DNA of 64,000 nucleotides from the NCBI GenBank assembly GCA_028716845.1, contig JAQUPF010000009.1, positions 1 to 64,000 of the forward strand, in the 5' to 3' direction. The DNA is from a bacterium (GTDB lineage Bacteria > Auribacterota > Tritonobacteria > UBA1439). Shown here in pieces: positions 47,690-56,778 of the stretch. The position numbers and the translations under genes are program-made. The notes beneath the pieces were generated by a model, which worked only from the letters and a program-made list of their open reading frames with translations, made no database searches and was not told where the DNA came from. The number at the start of each line of letters is the position of its first letter. The first letter of the stretch is position 1.

Positions 47690-48660
47690 CCCCGATCCGC
47701 CTGCTCGATCTCCCGCAGGCTCCAGCCGCTCGCGCTCATGAAGGCGAGGCCGAGCCCGGTGACGGAGACATACTGGAGGGCGTGGACGACGATGATGTAC
47801 CCCATCGCGGCGTCCTTCCCGACGCCGAACGGGGCGAGGGCGGCGACGGCGGGCAGGTCGAAGGTGCCGACGTAGCCGGGCATGGCGGGGACCATGATGG
47901 CGATGTTGACCACGACGAGGGTGAAGAAGGCGGCGTGCGGGGGGAGGCCCATCCCGAACCCCCGCATGATGATCCAGAAGACGCACCCCTCCAGGAGCCA
48001 GACGGCGAGCGAGGAGGCGATCACGGCCGCCTGCCGCCCCGCGGAGGAGAGGAAGGCGAGGCCGGGGAGGAACGAGTCGATGAGCCGCGCCGAGAGGGCG
48101 TGGAACCGGCCCGGGAGGATGCGGGAGACCGCCTTGAGCGCCGCGGCGGCCCGCGCGGGGCGGAAGGCGGCGTAGAGGAGGAGGCCGAGCGCGGCGAGGA
48201 AGACGGGGGCGCCGAGCGCCGCGTACCGCCTGATCTCCGGGGTGGTCGCGCTGAAGATGAGCACGAAGAGGAAGAGGCCGATGAGCGTGAGGCCGTCGTA
48301 CACCCGCTCGACGACGATCGTCGCGAACCCCGCGCTCCCGCTGATCCCCTCGCGCCGCTTGATCGCCCAGGCCCGCACGACCTCCCCCATCCGCAGCGGG
48401 AGGATGTTGTTCGCCATGAAGCCGATCATGACGACGATGAACGAGCTCCGGAAGGGCACGCGCTTGAGCGGTGCGAGCATGACCTGCCAGCGGAACGCGC
48501 GGACGGCGAAGCCGAGCAGGTAGACGGCGAGCGCCGGGGCGAGGTAGCGCCAGTCGAATTCCCGCAGGTGGGCGCCGACGCTCCGCCAGTCGAAGGTGAA
48601 GACGATGACGGCGACGGCGACGGCGCTCACCGCCGCGCCGATGCCCCTGCCGCGCCTCAT
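47686..48660 (-). CDS. LPG-synthase-TM-type membrane protein (UPF0104)
   Basis: A 324-residue polytopic protein from the ATG at 48660. The family pattern is clear: RWQVMLAPLKRVPFRSSFIVVMIGFMANNILPLRMGEVVRAW and [15 protein letters not shown], and VPAMPGYVGTFD. Related proteins occur as stand-alone flippase-like membrane domains. It is a paralogue of the C-terminal half of the next gene and overlaps both neighbours by 4 bp. Confidence 0.85.
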   Translation of the reverse strand: MRRGRGIGAAVSAVAVAVIVFTFDWRSVGAHLREFDWRYLAPALAVYLLGFAVRAFRWQVMLAPLKRVPFRSSFIVVMIGFMANNILPLRMGEVVRAWAIKRREGISGSAGFATIVVERVYDGLTLIGLFLFVLIFSATTPEIRRYAALGAPVFLAALGLLLYAAFRPARAAAALKAVSRILPGRFHALSARLIDSFLPGLAFLSSAGRQAAVIASSLAVWLLEGCVFWIIMRGFGMGLPPHAAFFTLVVVNIAIMVPAMPGYVGTFDLPAVAALAPFGVGKDAAMGYIIVVHALQYVSVTGLGLAFMSASGWSLREIEQADRG

Positions 48661-50381
48661 GCGCCGACCCCCGGCGCCGCCGCGCGCCCGTCGTCCCGCG
48701 CCCGGACGACGTCGAAGTTGTGCCGGAGGAAGAAGACGATGCCGAGGACCGTCACCGGGACGTACTGCGTGAGGTGCAGGGCGATCGCGTAGCCCGCCGC
48801 GAGGGCCGGATCGACCGCGGCGAGCTGCAGGAGGGCGAGGGTGCAGAACCAGACGAACGTCCCCACGTAGCCGATCGACGGCACGATCAGGCCGAGGTTG
48901 ACGATCCCGAGGATGAAGAACGGGGCGTAGCGGGGCAGCTCCAGGCGGAACGCCCGGATGAAGCACCAGTACATCCCCGCCTCGGCGCTCCAGACGAGGA
49001 GCGAGAGCGCGGCGGCGGCGAGGACGAGCCGCTCGGCGAGGAGCACCTCGAGCCCCCGGATGAAGCTGTCGACGGCGGTCCGCGCCTCCGCCTTGAGGTA
49101 CCGCTCCGCGAGCGTCTCCACGCGGCGGTAGATGCCGGTGTCCCGGCCGAGCACCTTGCCGGCGACGAGGTAGAAGAGCATGACGAAGAGGGAGAAGAAG
49201 ATGAAGATGCCGAGGACGAAGATCCGGTTCACGATCGGCCGGAAGCTCACGGCCATGAGGATGAGGGCGAGGATGAGGATGAGGGTGAGGCCGTCGAGGA
49301 GCCGCTCGACGACGATCGTGGCGAAGGTCTGGCTCTTGGAGAAGCGGTGGACGCGGCCGAAGTCGTACGCCCGGACGAGCTCCCCCATCCGGACGGGGAG
49401 GACGTTGTTCGCCATGAAGCCGACGACGATCCCGGAGAAGAGCTCCCCGATCCGGAACCGCCGCGCCGGGAGGAGCAGGACCCGCCACCGGAGGCTCCTG
49501 AACCAGAAGCTCGCGCCGTAGGCGGCGAGGCCCAGCCAGATGAGGCGGCGGTCGGCGGCCCGGATGGCGCTCGTGAAGCCGTGGTAGTCGATCCGCCGGG
49601 CGAAGAGGATGATGAACGCCGCGCTCACGAGGGAGGCCGCGATGAGCTTCTTCCAGTTGACCCTGAAGATGTGGAGCCAGAGGAGGGCGAGCTCGCGCAG
49701 CGTCCGGAAGACGTCGCGGGGGGAGACCGTGGATTTCCCGCGCGTCCGGGGCAGGTGCGCGACGCCGGCCTCGACGATGGTGAGGCCCGCGCGCTTCGCC
49801 CGGACGAGGATCTCCGTGTCGATGAGGAAACGCTCGGACCTGATCTCGATCCGGTCGAAGACCGACCGCCGGAAGAGCTTGAAGGCGCAGTCGATGTCGC
49901 GCACCCGGAGGCCGAAGACGAGGCGGATGATGCGGTTGTAGACGCGCGAGACGAACTTCCGGAGCGGCCGGTCCTGCCGGTCGGCCCGGTAGCCCACGAC
50001 CATGTCCACCCCCTCCCGCATGAGGGGGAGGAGCTTCCGGACGTCGCGGATGTCGAACTGGCAGTCCCCGTCCGTGTAGAGGACGAGGTCCTTGCGGGCG
50101 CCGTGGAAGCCGCTCTTCAGGGCGTTCCCGTAGCCGAGATTGTGGGGGTGGCGGATGACGCGGACGCGCGGGTTCTCCCGCGCGAGGCGGTCGGCGATCT
50201 CGCCGGTCCGGTCGGTCGAGCCGTCGTCGACGATGACCACCTCGTAGTCGTCGGTGATCCCGCGCAGGACCCGGTCCACCTCGAGCGTCTGCCGCTCGAC
50301 GTTCTCCTCCTCGTTGAAGCACGGGAAGAAGACGGTGAGGGACGGCCGCGTGCCGGGCGGGGGCGGGGCGTCCGCCTTCAT
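48657..50381 (-). CDS. Glycosyltransferase family 2 fused to an LPG-synthase-type membrane domain
   Basis: A 574-residue fusion starting at the ATG at 50381. Residues 14-235 are a GT2 ([21 protein letters not shown] at 48-57, DGDCQFD at 104-110, [14 protein letters not shown]). Residues 245-560 are the same polytopic domain as the neighbour ([49 protein letters not shown]). Polyprenyl-phosphate sugar transfer followed by membrane handling is a likely role. Confidence 0.88.
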   Translation of the reverse strand: MKADAPPPPGTRPSLTVFFPCFNEEENVERQTLEVDRVLRGITDDYEVVIVDDGSTDRTGEIADRLARENPRVRVIRHPHNLGYGNALKSGFHGARKDLVLYTDGDCQFDIRDVRKLLPLMREGVDMVVGYRADRQDRPLRKFVSRVYNRIIRLVFGLRVRDIDCAFKLFRRSVFDRIEIRSERFLIDTEILVRAKRAGLTIVEAGVAHLPRTRGKSTVSPRDVFRTLRELALLWLHIFRVNWKKLIAASLVSAAFIILFARRIDYHGFTSAIRAADRRLIWLGLAAYGASFWFRSLRWRVLLLPARRFRIGELFSGIVVGFMANNVLPVRMGELVRAYDFGRVHRFSKSQTFATIVVERLLDGLTLILILALILMAVSFRPIVNRIFVLGIFIFFSLFVMLFYLVAGKVLGRDTGIYRRVETLAERYLKAEARTAVDSFIRGLEVLLAERLVLAAAALSLLVWSAEAGMYWCFIRAFRLELPRYAPFFILGIVNLGLIVPSIGYVGTFVWFCTLALLQLAAVDPALAAGYAIALHLTQYVPVTVLGIVFFLRHNFDVVRARDDGRAAAPGVGA

Positions 50382-51316
50382 TCGATGACCGTCCTGAAGT
50401 GGCCGATCGTCTCCCGCAGCCCCTCCTCGAGGCCGACCCTCGGCTCCCAGCCGAGGGCGCGGCGCGCGAGGGCGATGTCGGGCTGCCGGACCTTCGGGTC
50501 GTCCACGGGGAGCGGCCGGTGGATGATCCTGCTCGCGCTCCCCGTCAGCCGGATGATCTCCCGGGCGAACTGCATGACCGTCATCTCGGACGGGTTGCCG
50601 ATGTTGACCGGGTCGTTCAGGTCCGACATCGCGAGCCGGTAGATCCCCTCGATCAGGTCGGAGACGTAGCAGAAGCTCCTCGTCTGCGAGCCGTCGCCGA
50701 AGACGGTCAGGTCCTCCCCCTTCATCGCCTGGGAGATGAAGGTGGGGACCACCCGGCCGTCCCTGATCCGCATCCGGGGGCCGTACGTGTTGAAGATCCG
50801 AACGATCTTCGTGTCGAGGCCGTGGAATCGGTGGTAGGCCATCGTCATCGCCTCGGCGAAGCGCTTCGCCTCGTCGTAGACGCCGCGGGGGCCGATCGGG
50901 TTGACGTTGCCCCAGTAGCTCTCGGGCTGGGGGTGGACGAGCGGGTCGCCGTACACCTCGGAGGTGGAGGCGAGCAGGAACTTCGCCCCCTTCGACTTTG
51001 CGAGGCCGAGCGTCTTGTGGGTGCCGAGGGCGCCGACCTTGAGCGTCGGGATGGGGAACTCGAGGTAGTCGATCGGGCTCGCGGGCGAGGCGAAGTGGAA
51101 GATGAAGTCGACCTCCCCCTCGATGTAGAGGTACTCGGTGACGTTCTGCTTGATGAAGGTGAAGTCCTCGTTGCCGGCGAGGTGCTCGATGTTCCTGATG
51201 CTCCCGGTGAGGAGGTTGTCGAGGCAGATGACCCTGCACCCCTCGGCGAGGAGACGGTCGCACAGGTGCGATCCGAGGAACCCCGCGCCGCCGGTCACGA
51301 CGCATGTCTTCTTCAT
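50378..51316 (-). CDS. UDP-glucuronate decarboxylase-like SDR (UDP-xylose synthase type)
   Basis: A 312-residue extended SDR from the ATG at 51316. NAD-binding [13 protein letters not shown], the catalytic Y-x3-K in [25 protein letters not shown] and [20 protein letters not shown] are all typical of UXS/UDP-glucuronate decarboxylase. It supplies a pentose nucleotide sugar, likely for the glycosyltransferase next to it (4-bp overlap). Confidence 0.88.
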   Translation of the reverse strand: MKKTCVVTGGAGFLGSHLCDRLLAEGCRVICLDNLLTGSIRNIEHLAGNEDFTFIKQNVTEYLYIEGEVDFIFHFASPASPIDYLEFPIPTLKVGALGTHKTLGLAKSKGAKFLLASTSEVYGDPLVHPQPESYWGNVNPIGPRGVYDEAKRFAEAMTMAYHRFHGLDTKIVRIFNTYGPRMRIRDGRVVPTFISQAMKGEDLTVFGDGSQTRSFCYVSDLIEGIYRLAMSDLNDPVNIGNPSEMTVMQFAREIIRLTGSASRIIHRPLPVDDPKVRQPDIALARRALGWEPRVGLEEGLRETIGHFRTVIE

Positions 51317-51359
51317 GTGCGTTCTCCGTGCGCCGGGCGCCGAACGCCCGCGCGGCCCC

Positions 51360-52244
51360 TCACCGCCCCATCCACAGGATGAGGACGACCGCAAGCGCCC
51401 AGAGGAGGACGTCCGCCAGCAGCGGGCCGTCGGTGAGGAGCGTGCGCTCCGGGCTGCCCCCCTCCTCCCGCCGGTGGACGAGCCAGAGGTAGCGGAAGAT
51501 CCCGTAGATGACGAAGGGGGTCGTGAGGAACAGGTTCCCGCTCACCTCGCCGACCGTCCGGGGGGAGAGGCTGTAGAGGACGTACGCCATGAGCGTGGAG
51601 GAGGTCACCACGGCGATCATCTGGTCGAGCAGATAGGTGGAGTACTCCTCGAGGATCGGCCGGTGCCGCGGCGCGTCCGCCTCGAGGAGCACCAGCTCGT
51701 GCCGCCGCTTGCTGAGGGCGAGGAAGAGGGCGAGCAGGATCGTGCAGATGAGGAGCCAGGGGGAGACCTCCACGCCGATCGCCACCCCGCCCGCCGCCGC
51801 CCGCATGACGAAGCCGACGGCGATGACCATGACGTCGATGATCACCACGTGCTTGAGGATGAAGGAGTACGCGAGGAGCAGCACGAGGTACGCGAGCGAG
51901 ACGATGCCGAGGGCGGTCCCGATGCGGAAGGCGGCCGCGAGCGCCGCGGCCGCGACGATGAGCGCGGCGGCGACGGCCGTCGCCGCCGGGAGCCTCCCGG
52001 AGGCGACCGGGCGCGCCCGCTTGTACGCGTGGCGCCTGTCCTCGGGGGCGTCGGCGACGTCGTTGAGGAGGTAGGTCGCGCCCGAGAGGCCGCAGAAGAT
52101 GAGGAAGGCGGCGCAGACGACCGCCACGTCGCCGGGGTGCGTGAACCGCCGCGAGAAGATGAGCCCCGCGAAGATGATGAGGTTCTTGATCCACTGCCGC
52201 GGCCGCATCGACTCGATGACGACCGGCACCACCCCCCCGCTCAT
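51360..52244 (-). CDS. UbiA-family prenyltransferase, decaprenyl-phosphate phosphoribosyltransferase-like
   Basis: A 294-residue polytopic protein with the Asp-rich [12 protein letters not shown] motif and a second ALSKRRHEL segment. [18 protein letters not shown] at the start is typical of the DPPR-synthase branch (Rv3806c-like) that attaches phosphoribose to polyprenyl phosphate. It fits with the adjacent GT2 and pentose-forming SDR in a cell-envelope pentose pathway; that linkage is inferred. Confidence 0.82.
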   Translation of the reverse strand: MSGGVVPVVIESMRPRQWIKNLIIFAGLIFSRRFTHPGDVAVVCAAFLIFCGLSGATYLLNDVADAPEDRRHAYKRARPVASGRLPAATAVAAALIVAAAALAAAFRIGTALGIVSLAYLVLLLAYSFILKHVVIIDVMVIAVGFVMRAAAGGVAIGVEVSPWLLICTILLALFLALSKRRHELVLLEADAPRHRPILEEYSTYLLDQMIAVVTSSTLMAYVLYSLSPRTVGEVSGNLFLTTPFVIYGIFRYLWLVHRREEGGSPERTLLTDGPLLADVLLWALAVVLILWMGR

Positions 52245-52274
52245 CCCCTCCCCCCCCGCGTCGCCGCAAGAATA

Positions 52275-52350
52275 TGGTGGAGCAGACGGGATTCGAACCC
52301 GTGACCCCCACGTTGCGAACGTGGTGCTCTCCCGGCTGAGCTACTGCCCC
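52275..52350 (-). tRNA. tRNA-Ala (CGC)
   Basis: Class I tRNA on the minus strand, with acceptor GGGGCAG paired to CTGCTCC (one GU), encoded CCA at 52275-52277, D arm AGCTCAGCCGGGAGAGC and T loop GGTTCGAATCC. The anticodon stem CCACG/CGTGG encloses TTCGCAA, anticodon CGC. Confidence 0.93.
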
Positions 52351-52380
52351 ACCCGTGAACGGCGGCGCCGGGACGGCCGC

Positions 52381-53175
52381 TCACCGCGGCCGTCCGGCCC
52401 TCGACTCGATGACGCGCGCCGCCGCGATGCACGCCTCGTACAGGAGCAGCATCGGCACCGCCATCATGACCTGGCTGACCGCGTCCGGCGGCGTCAGGAC
52501 GGCGGCCAGGACGAATATCGAGACTATAGCATACCCGCGCCCGGCGCTCAACGTGCGCCGGTCGAGAATCCCGAGGGCCACGAGGACGATGACGACGAGC
52601 GGCAGCTCGAAGACGAGGCCGAAGGCGAGGAGGAGGCGCGTGACGAACGTCGTGTACTCGTTGATCGTCCACAGGTTCTCGATCCCCATCATCCGGTTGA
52701 AGTTCCAGAGAAAGCGGATCGCGAGCGGGAGCGTCGTGAAGTAGCAGAACGCCATCCCCGCGTAGAAGAGCGCCGCACCGGCGATCAGGGCGGGCGCGAA
52801 GAGGCGGCGCTCCCGCCGCGTGAGGGCCGGGAGGATGAACATGCCGGCGGCGTAGAGCATGAACGGCAGGGCGAGGACGAGGGCCGCGCCGGCGGCGATC
52901 TTCATCGCCGCCGCCACCCCCCCCGCCGGGGAGAGGGTGGGGAGGCCGGAGGGGGCCTGCTCGCCCGCCGCGACGGCGGCCGCGCCCAGCGGCCGCATCA
53001 GGACGGCGACGGTGTATCCCCGGATGGTGAGCGGGAGGCAGACGGCGAAGGCGACCCCGAAGGCGGCGAGGACGGTGAAGAGCGTCCGGCGCAGGTCCTC
53101 GAGGTGCTCGATGAACGGCTTCTCGACCGGCGCCTCGGGCGCGGCGGCGTCAGGCGGGGGGCGGCGTCCGGTCAT
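52381..53175 (-). CDS. tatC: Sec-independent translocase TatC
   Basis: A 264-residue six-helix receptor for twin-arginine substrates. It has PFIEHLEDLRRTLF at the start (the conserved N-terminal segment), FxRMMGI...TINEYTTFVTRLLLAFGLVFELP in the middle and ILTPPDAVSQVMMAVPMLLLYE at the end. The ATG at 53175 (rather than the GTG at 53199) is preferred because the latter overlaps its SD. It overlaps tatA by 26 bp. Confidence 0.93.
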   Translation of the reverse strand: MTGRRPPPDAAAPEAPVEKPFIEHLEDLRRTLFTVLAAFGVAFAVCLPLTIRGYTVAVLMRPLGAAAVAAGEQAPSGLPTLSPAGGVAAAMKIAAGAALVLALPFMLYAAGMFILPALTRRERRLFAPALIAGAALFYAGMAFCYFTTLPLAIRFLWNFNRMMGIENLWTINEYTTFVTRLLLAFGLVFELPLVVIVLVALGILDRRTLSAGRGYAIVSIFVLAAVLTPPDAVSQVMMAVPMLLLYEACIAAARVIESRAGRPR

Positions 53176-53371
53176 CCCCGCGGTCCCCGCGCCCTTCACC
53201 CTCCTCCTCGGCCTCCTTTATCCCCTTCTTGAACTCCTTGACGCCCTTCCCCATGCTGCGCATCATCTCCGGCAGCCGCCGGGCGCCGAAGAGGAGGAGG
53301 ATGATGAAGAGGATGATCAGGAGCTCCGCGAACCCGAACTGCTGGAATACCGCGAGGGGCATCGGCTGCAT
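53150..53371 (-). CDS. tatA: Twin-arginine translocase subunit TatA
   Basis: A 73-residue protein from the ATG at 53371 (SD AAGGAG). One N-terminal helix (FGFAELLIILFIILLLFGARRLPEMM) and an amphipathic helix (RSMGKGVKEFKKGIKEAEEE) give the TatA hallmark; the FGxxxLP hinge is present. It is cotranscribed with tatC. Confidence 0.92.
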   Translation of the reverse strand: MQPMPLAVFQQFGFAELLIILFIILLLFGARRLPEMMRSMGKGVKEFKKGIKEAEEEGEGRGDRGDDRTPPPA

Positions 53372-53514
53372 CGTCGCCGCTCCTTTCGTGCGGAGGCCTC
53401 CCGCCGGGGCCTCCTGCACATCATACCAAAGCCCGTCCGGGTAAAACAGCGCCGAGGCCGCCCCTGCCGCACAATGAACCCCGCGCCACGGTTAAACGAA
53501 GGATATATCTATGA

Positions 53515-53790
53515 AGCAACAATCTACCACGGATTGACACGGATTATTGACGGATATTCACGGATTAGACAACAGTTAGAAATTGAAAATAAGAAAAACA
53601 AATTTGCCGCGGATTGACGCGGATTATCGCGGATAATACGCGGCAAGCACCTCTTCTCCCTTCCTCTTCAATCCGCGTGGATCCGCGTTCATCCGCGGCA
53701 AAAACGCTGTTCCTTTTTAGTTTTAGCTGCCGCTGGATCAGTGGCGATCCGTAATAATCCGTGATAGTCCGTGGTGGATTGGTTCTTTGA
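53515..53790. repeat. Composite hairpin repeat block
   Basis: ACCACGGATTGACACGGATT, a TTAGAAATTGAAAATAAG stretch, CCGCGGATTGACGCGGATTA, AATCCGCGTGGATCCGCGTT, GTAATAATCCGTGATAGTCC and a final GTGGTGGATTGGTTCTTTGA make up the block. Left CGCGGATT units face right AATCCGCG units, so it can fold. The gap 53372-53866 holds only this block and the ppx leader. Confidence 0.75.
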
Positions 53791-53866
53791 ACCCGTGACG
53801 CGATTGCAGCACGTCGGGGCCCGCCTCCGCTTTATGCTACACTGGCGTGGCGGCCCGGGGGATGCC

Positions 53867-54784
53867 ATGCGCGTCTGCGCGATCGACGTCGGTTCCAACT
53901 CCGTCCGCCTCCTCGTCGCCGACGAGGGGCCGGGCGACGCGCTCCGCGCCGTCGAGCGCGCGCTCGAGATCACCCGCCTCGGCGAGGGGATGGGGAGGGG
54001 CGGCCGCATCCTGCCCGGGGCCGCGGAGCGGACCGCCGCGGCCGCGGCCGCCTTCGTCGAGCGGGGGCGCCGCCTCGGCGCCGACCGCTTCGTCCTGTTC
54101 GGCACCTGGGCGCTCCGCGAGGCGGAGAACGCGCGACTGTTCCTGGACCTCGCGCGGGAGCGGACGGGATTGGATATCCGCGTCCTCTCCGCCGGGGAGG
54201 AGGCATCCCTCGCCTACCGCGGCGCGACGCGGGGCCTCTCCCCCGCCGGCGAGCCCGCGACGGTCGTCGACATCGGCGGGGGGAGCGCCGAGTTCATCGC
54301 GGGGGAAGGCGGCGGGCCGAACGCCTGGGCGAGCCTCCCGATCGGCTGCGTGCGAATGACCGAGCGATTCCTCGCGGACGATCCTCCTCCCCCGGGCGCG
54401 CGCGCGGCGCTCCGGCGGTTCGTCATGGAGGAACTCTCGCGGGCGGCCGTCCCCGCCGTGCCGGCGGGGGGAATGCTCATCGGCGCGGGCGGGACGATCA
54501 CCACGGCGGGCGCGCTCGCCCTCGGCCTCGCGCGCTACGACCCGGAACGGATTCACGGCTTTCGCATCGGGGCAGGGCGCGTCGGAGACCTCATCGAGCG
54601 GCTCTCCCGCATCCCCCTCGAGGAGCGGCGGGGCCTGCCCGGACTCGAGCCGAAGCGGGCCGACGTCATCGTCGCGGGGCTCGTCACGCTCCGCGCCGTC
54701 ATGGACCACCTGGGCGCGGCGGAGATGACGGTGAGCGACGAGGGGATCCTCCACGGCGCCGCCGCCGAGGCCTTGGGCGAATGA
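53867..54784 (+). CDS. Exopolyphosphatase/GppA-type phosphatase
   Basis: A 305-residue protein starting MRVCAIDVGSNSVRLLVAD (phosphate-1 motif), followed by VVDIGGGSAEFI (phosphate-2) and LIGAGGTITTAGALALG. These are the Ppx/GppA signatures. It lacks the C-terminal HD-like extension of longer Ppx proteins, so polyphosphate versus pppGpp specificity is open. The upstream frame lies in a repeat. Confidence 0.88.
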   Translation: MRVCAIDVGSNSVRLLVADEGPGDALRAVERALEITRLGEGMGRGGRILPGAAERTAAAAAAFVERGRRLGADRFVLFGTWALREAENARLFLDLARERTGLDIRVLSAGEEASLAYRGATRGLSPAGEPATVVDIGGGSAEFIAGEGGGPNAWASLPIGCVRMTERFLADDPPPPGARAALRRFVMEELSRAAVPAVPAGGMLIGAGGTITTAGALALGLARYDPERIHGFRIGAGRVGDLIERLSRIPLEERRGLPGLEPKRADVIVAGLVTLRAVMDHLGAAEMTVSDEGILHGAAAEALGE

Positions 54785-54793
54785 TACAACGCA

Positions 54794-54985
54794 CCAACAG
54801 CCGCGGATTGACGCGGATTATCGCGGATAATACGCGGCCTGAGGCAAGTTCCTCTTTCCCTTCCTCTTCAATCCGCGTGGATCCGCGTGCATCCGCGGTA
54901 AAAAACGTTGGTGCTTTTCACTTTTAACGTTGAACGATCAACTGTAGTTATGATCCGTGGGAATCAGTGGTAAATTCCTTCTTTG
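54794..54985. repeat. Composite hairpin repeat block
   Basis: CGCGGATTGACGCGGATTAT and its facing AATCCGCGTGGATCCGCGTG with GCATCCGCGG, then CACTTTTAACGTTGAACGAT and a terminal GTGGTAAATTCCTTCTTTGA. It is close to the blocks at 45.2 and 53.5 kb. It lies between ppx and the rhomboid gene. Confidence 0.75.
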
Positions 54986-55011
54986 AACGCGCCGCGGGGG
55001 CGGACCGCTTG

Positions 55012-55791
55012 TCAGTACCAGGCCGGGCCGCGGCGGCGGCGCCGCGCGAACAGCGGGACGAGGAGGAGGCCGGCGACGAAGCCGCCGATGTGGGCGTACC
55101 AGGCGATGTTGCCGCCGCCCCTCGCCATCAGCAGTTGCATGAGGAACCAGAGGCCGAGGAAGACGAAGGCGGGGAGCTCCACCAGCGTGAAGTAGAAGAA
55201 GAGGGGGACGAGGGTGAGGACCCGGGCGTGCGGGAAGAGGACGATGTAGGCCCCCATCACCCCCGCGATGGCGCCGCTCGCCCCGACGGTGGGCATGGCG
55301 GAGTCGGGGTTTGCGGCGACGTGGAGGGCGGATGCGGCGACGCCGCAGACGAGGTAGAAGAGGAGGAAGCGGGCGTGCCCCATCGCGTCCTCCACGTTGT
55401 TGCCGAAGATCCAGAGAAAGAGCATGTTGAGGCCGAGGTGGAACACCCCGCCGTGGAGGAACATGGAGGCGAGGAGCGGCAGGTAGAGCCATCGGAGCGC
55501 CCCGGCGGGGCCGCGCACCGGCACCGCCCGGAGGGCCGCGGGGACCGCCCGGTCCCGGAGGGGGAACGGCCCGCCCGCCGTGACGGCGGGGATGACGGGG
55601 ACGACCCGGACGCCCCTCGCCACCGCGTACGGTATCACGCCGTGCCGGTAGACGAACGCCTGCTCGGCGGCGGGACCGCGGGCGAGGCCGACGGCGGCCT
55701 GGTAGAGGAAGACGGCGGCGCAGGCGCCCGCGATGGCGACCGTCACCGCGGGCGCGGTGGACGCGGGGTTGATGTCTCGGATCGGCAGCAT
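55012..55791 (-). CDS. Rhomboid-family intramembrane serine protease
   Basis: A 259-residue polytopic protein. The catalytic Ser lies in TVGASGAIAGVMGAY and the catalytic His in AWYAHIGGFVAG; HGGVFHLGLNMLFLWIFGNNVED is the conserved loop and helix 2 pattern. The Ser-His dyad is intact. Substrates are unknown. Confidence 0.93.
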   Translation of the reverse strand: MLPIRDINPASTAPAVTVAIAGACAAVFLYQAAVGLARGPAAEQAFVYRHGVIPYAVARGVRVVPVIPAVTAGGPFPLRDRAVPAALRAVPVRGPAGALRWLYLPLLASMFLHGGVFHLGLNMLFLWIFGNNVEDAMGHARFLLFYLVCGVAASALHVAANPDSAMPTVGASGAIAGVMGAYIVLFPHARVLTLVPLFFYFTLVELPAFVFLGLWFLMQLLMARGGGNIAWYAHIGGFVAGLLLVPLFARRRRRGPAWY

Positions 55792-55835
55792 GGCCGCGGC
55801 CGGTCGGGAGGGGAGGCGCGCGGCCCCCGTCCCCC

Positions 55836-56774
55836 TCAGGACGGATGGCCCATCAGGAGGGCCATGATGCCCTTCTGGACGTGGAGACGGTTCTCGGCCT
55901 GGTCGAAGATGATCGAGGAGGGCCCGTCGAGAACCTCGTCGGTGGCCTCCTCCCCCCTGTGGGCCGGCAGGCAGTGCATTACCTTCACCCCCGGCTTCGC
56001 GCGGGCGAGGAGCGCGGCGTTGACCTGGTAGGGGGCGAAGACCCTGAGCCGCTCCTCCCGCTCCCCCTCCCGTCCCATGCTCGCCCAGACGTCCGTGTAG
56101 ATGATGTCGGCGCCGGCCACCGCCCGGGCGGGATCGCGCTCGATGGCGATCCGCGCGCCGGCCGCGCGGGACGTCTCCCAGATCCCCCCGTCCGGCTCGT
56201 AGCCGCTCGGCGGGCAGAGGGTGAGGGAGAAATCGAGCCGCGCCGCCGCCTCGACCCAGGAGTTCGCGACGTTGTTGCCGTCGCCGATGAAGACGATCCG
56301 CATCCCGCCGAGGCGCGGCTCGGCGGGGTCGATGCCGGCGTGCTCGAGGATCGTGTAGACGTCGCCGAGCACCTGGCAGGGGTGCGAGAGATCGGTGAGG
56401 CCGTTGATGACGGGGATCGAGGCGTGCCGGGCGAGTTCGACGACGTCCGCGTGGCTGTAGGTGCGGATCATGATGCCGTCGAGGTAGCGGGAGAGCGTCC
56501 GCGCCGTGTCGAGGATCGTCTCCCCGCGGCCGAGCTGCAGGTCGGCGGCGGAGAGGTAGAGGCCGCAGCCGCCGAGCTGGTAGATGCCGACCTCGAACGA
56601 GACGCGCGTCCTCGTCGAGGGCTTGTGGAAGATCATCCCGAGCGTCTTCCCCGCGAGGACCGGCGTGGGGATCCCGGCCCGCAGCTTCTCCTTCAGGTCT
56701 CTCGTCGCGGAGAAGATCTCGATGATATCGTCCCGGTCGAGATCGGAGATGGCGATCAGGTCAGCCGCCTTCAT
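55836..56774 (-). CDS. argF: Ornithine carbamoyltransferase
   Basis: A 312-residue cytoplasmic enzyme making citrulline from ornithine and carbamoyl phosphate. It has STRTR at 53-57 (carbamoyl phosphate), HPCQ at 131-134, the ornithine SMG loop (WASMG at about 231-235) and HCLP at 267-270, all standard OTCase motifs. Normal length. It is 4 bp after thrC on the minus strand. Confidence 0.93.
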   Translation of the reverse strand: MKAADLIAISDLDRDDIIEIFSATRDLKEKLRAGIPTPVLAGKTLGMIFHKPSTRTRVSFEVGIYQLGGCGLYLSAADLQLGRGETILDTARTLSRYLDGIMIRTYSHADVVELARHASIPVINGLTDLSHPCQVLGDVYTILEHAGIDPAEPRLGGMRIVFIGDGNNVANSWVEAAARLDFSLTLCPPSGYEPDGGIWETSRAAGARIAIERDPARAVAGADIIYTDVWASMGREGEREERLRVFAPYQVNAALLARAKPGVKVMHCLPAHRGEEATDEVLDGPSSIIFDQAENRLHVQKGIMALLMGHPS

Positions 56775-56778
56775 CGGC

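Noticed and set aside
53804-53843. Promoter for the Ppx gene from TTGCAG and TATGCT/TACACT
   Set aside because: The spacers are 23 and 28 bp, too long for a sigma70-type promoter.
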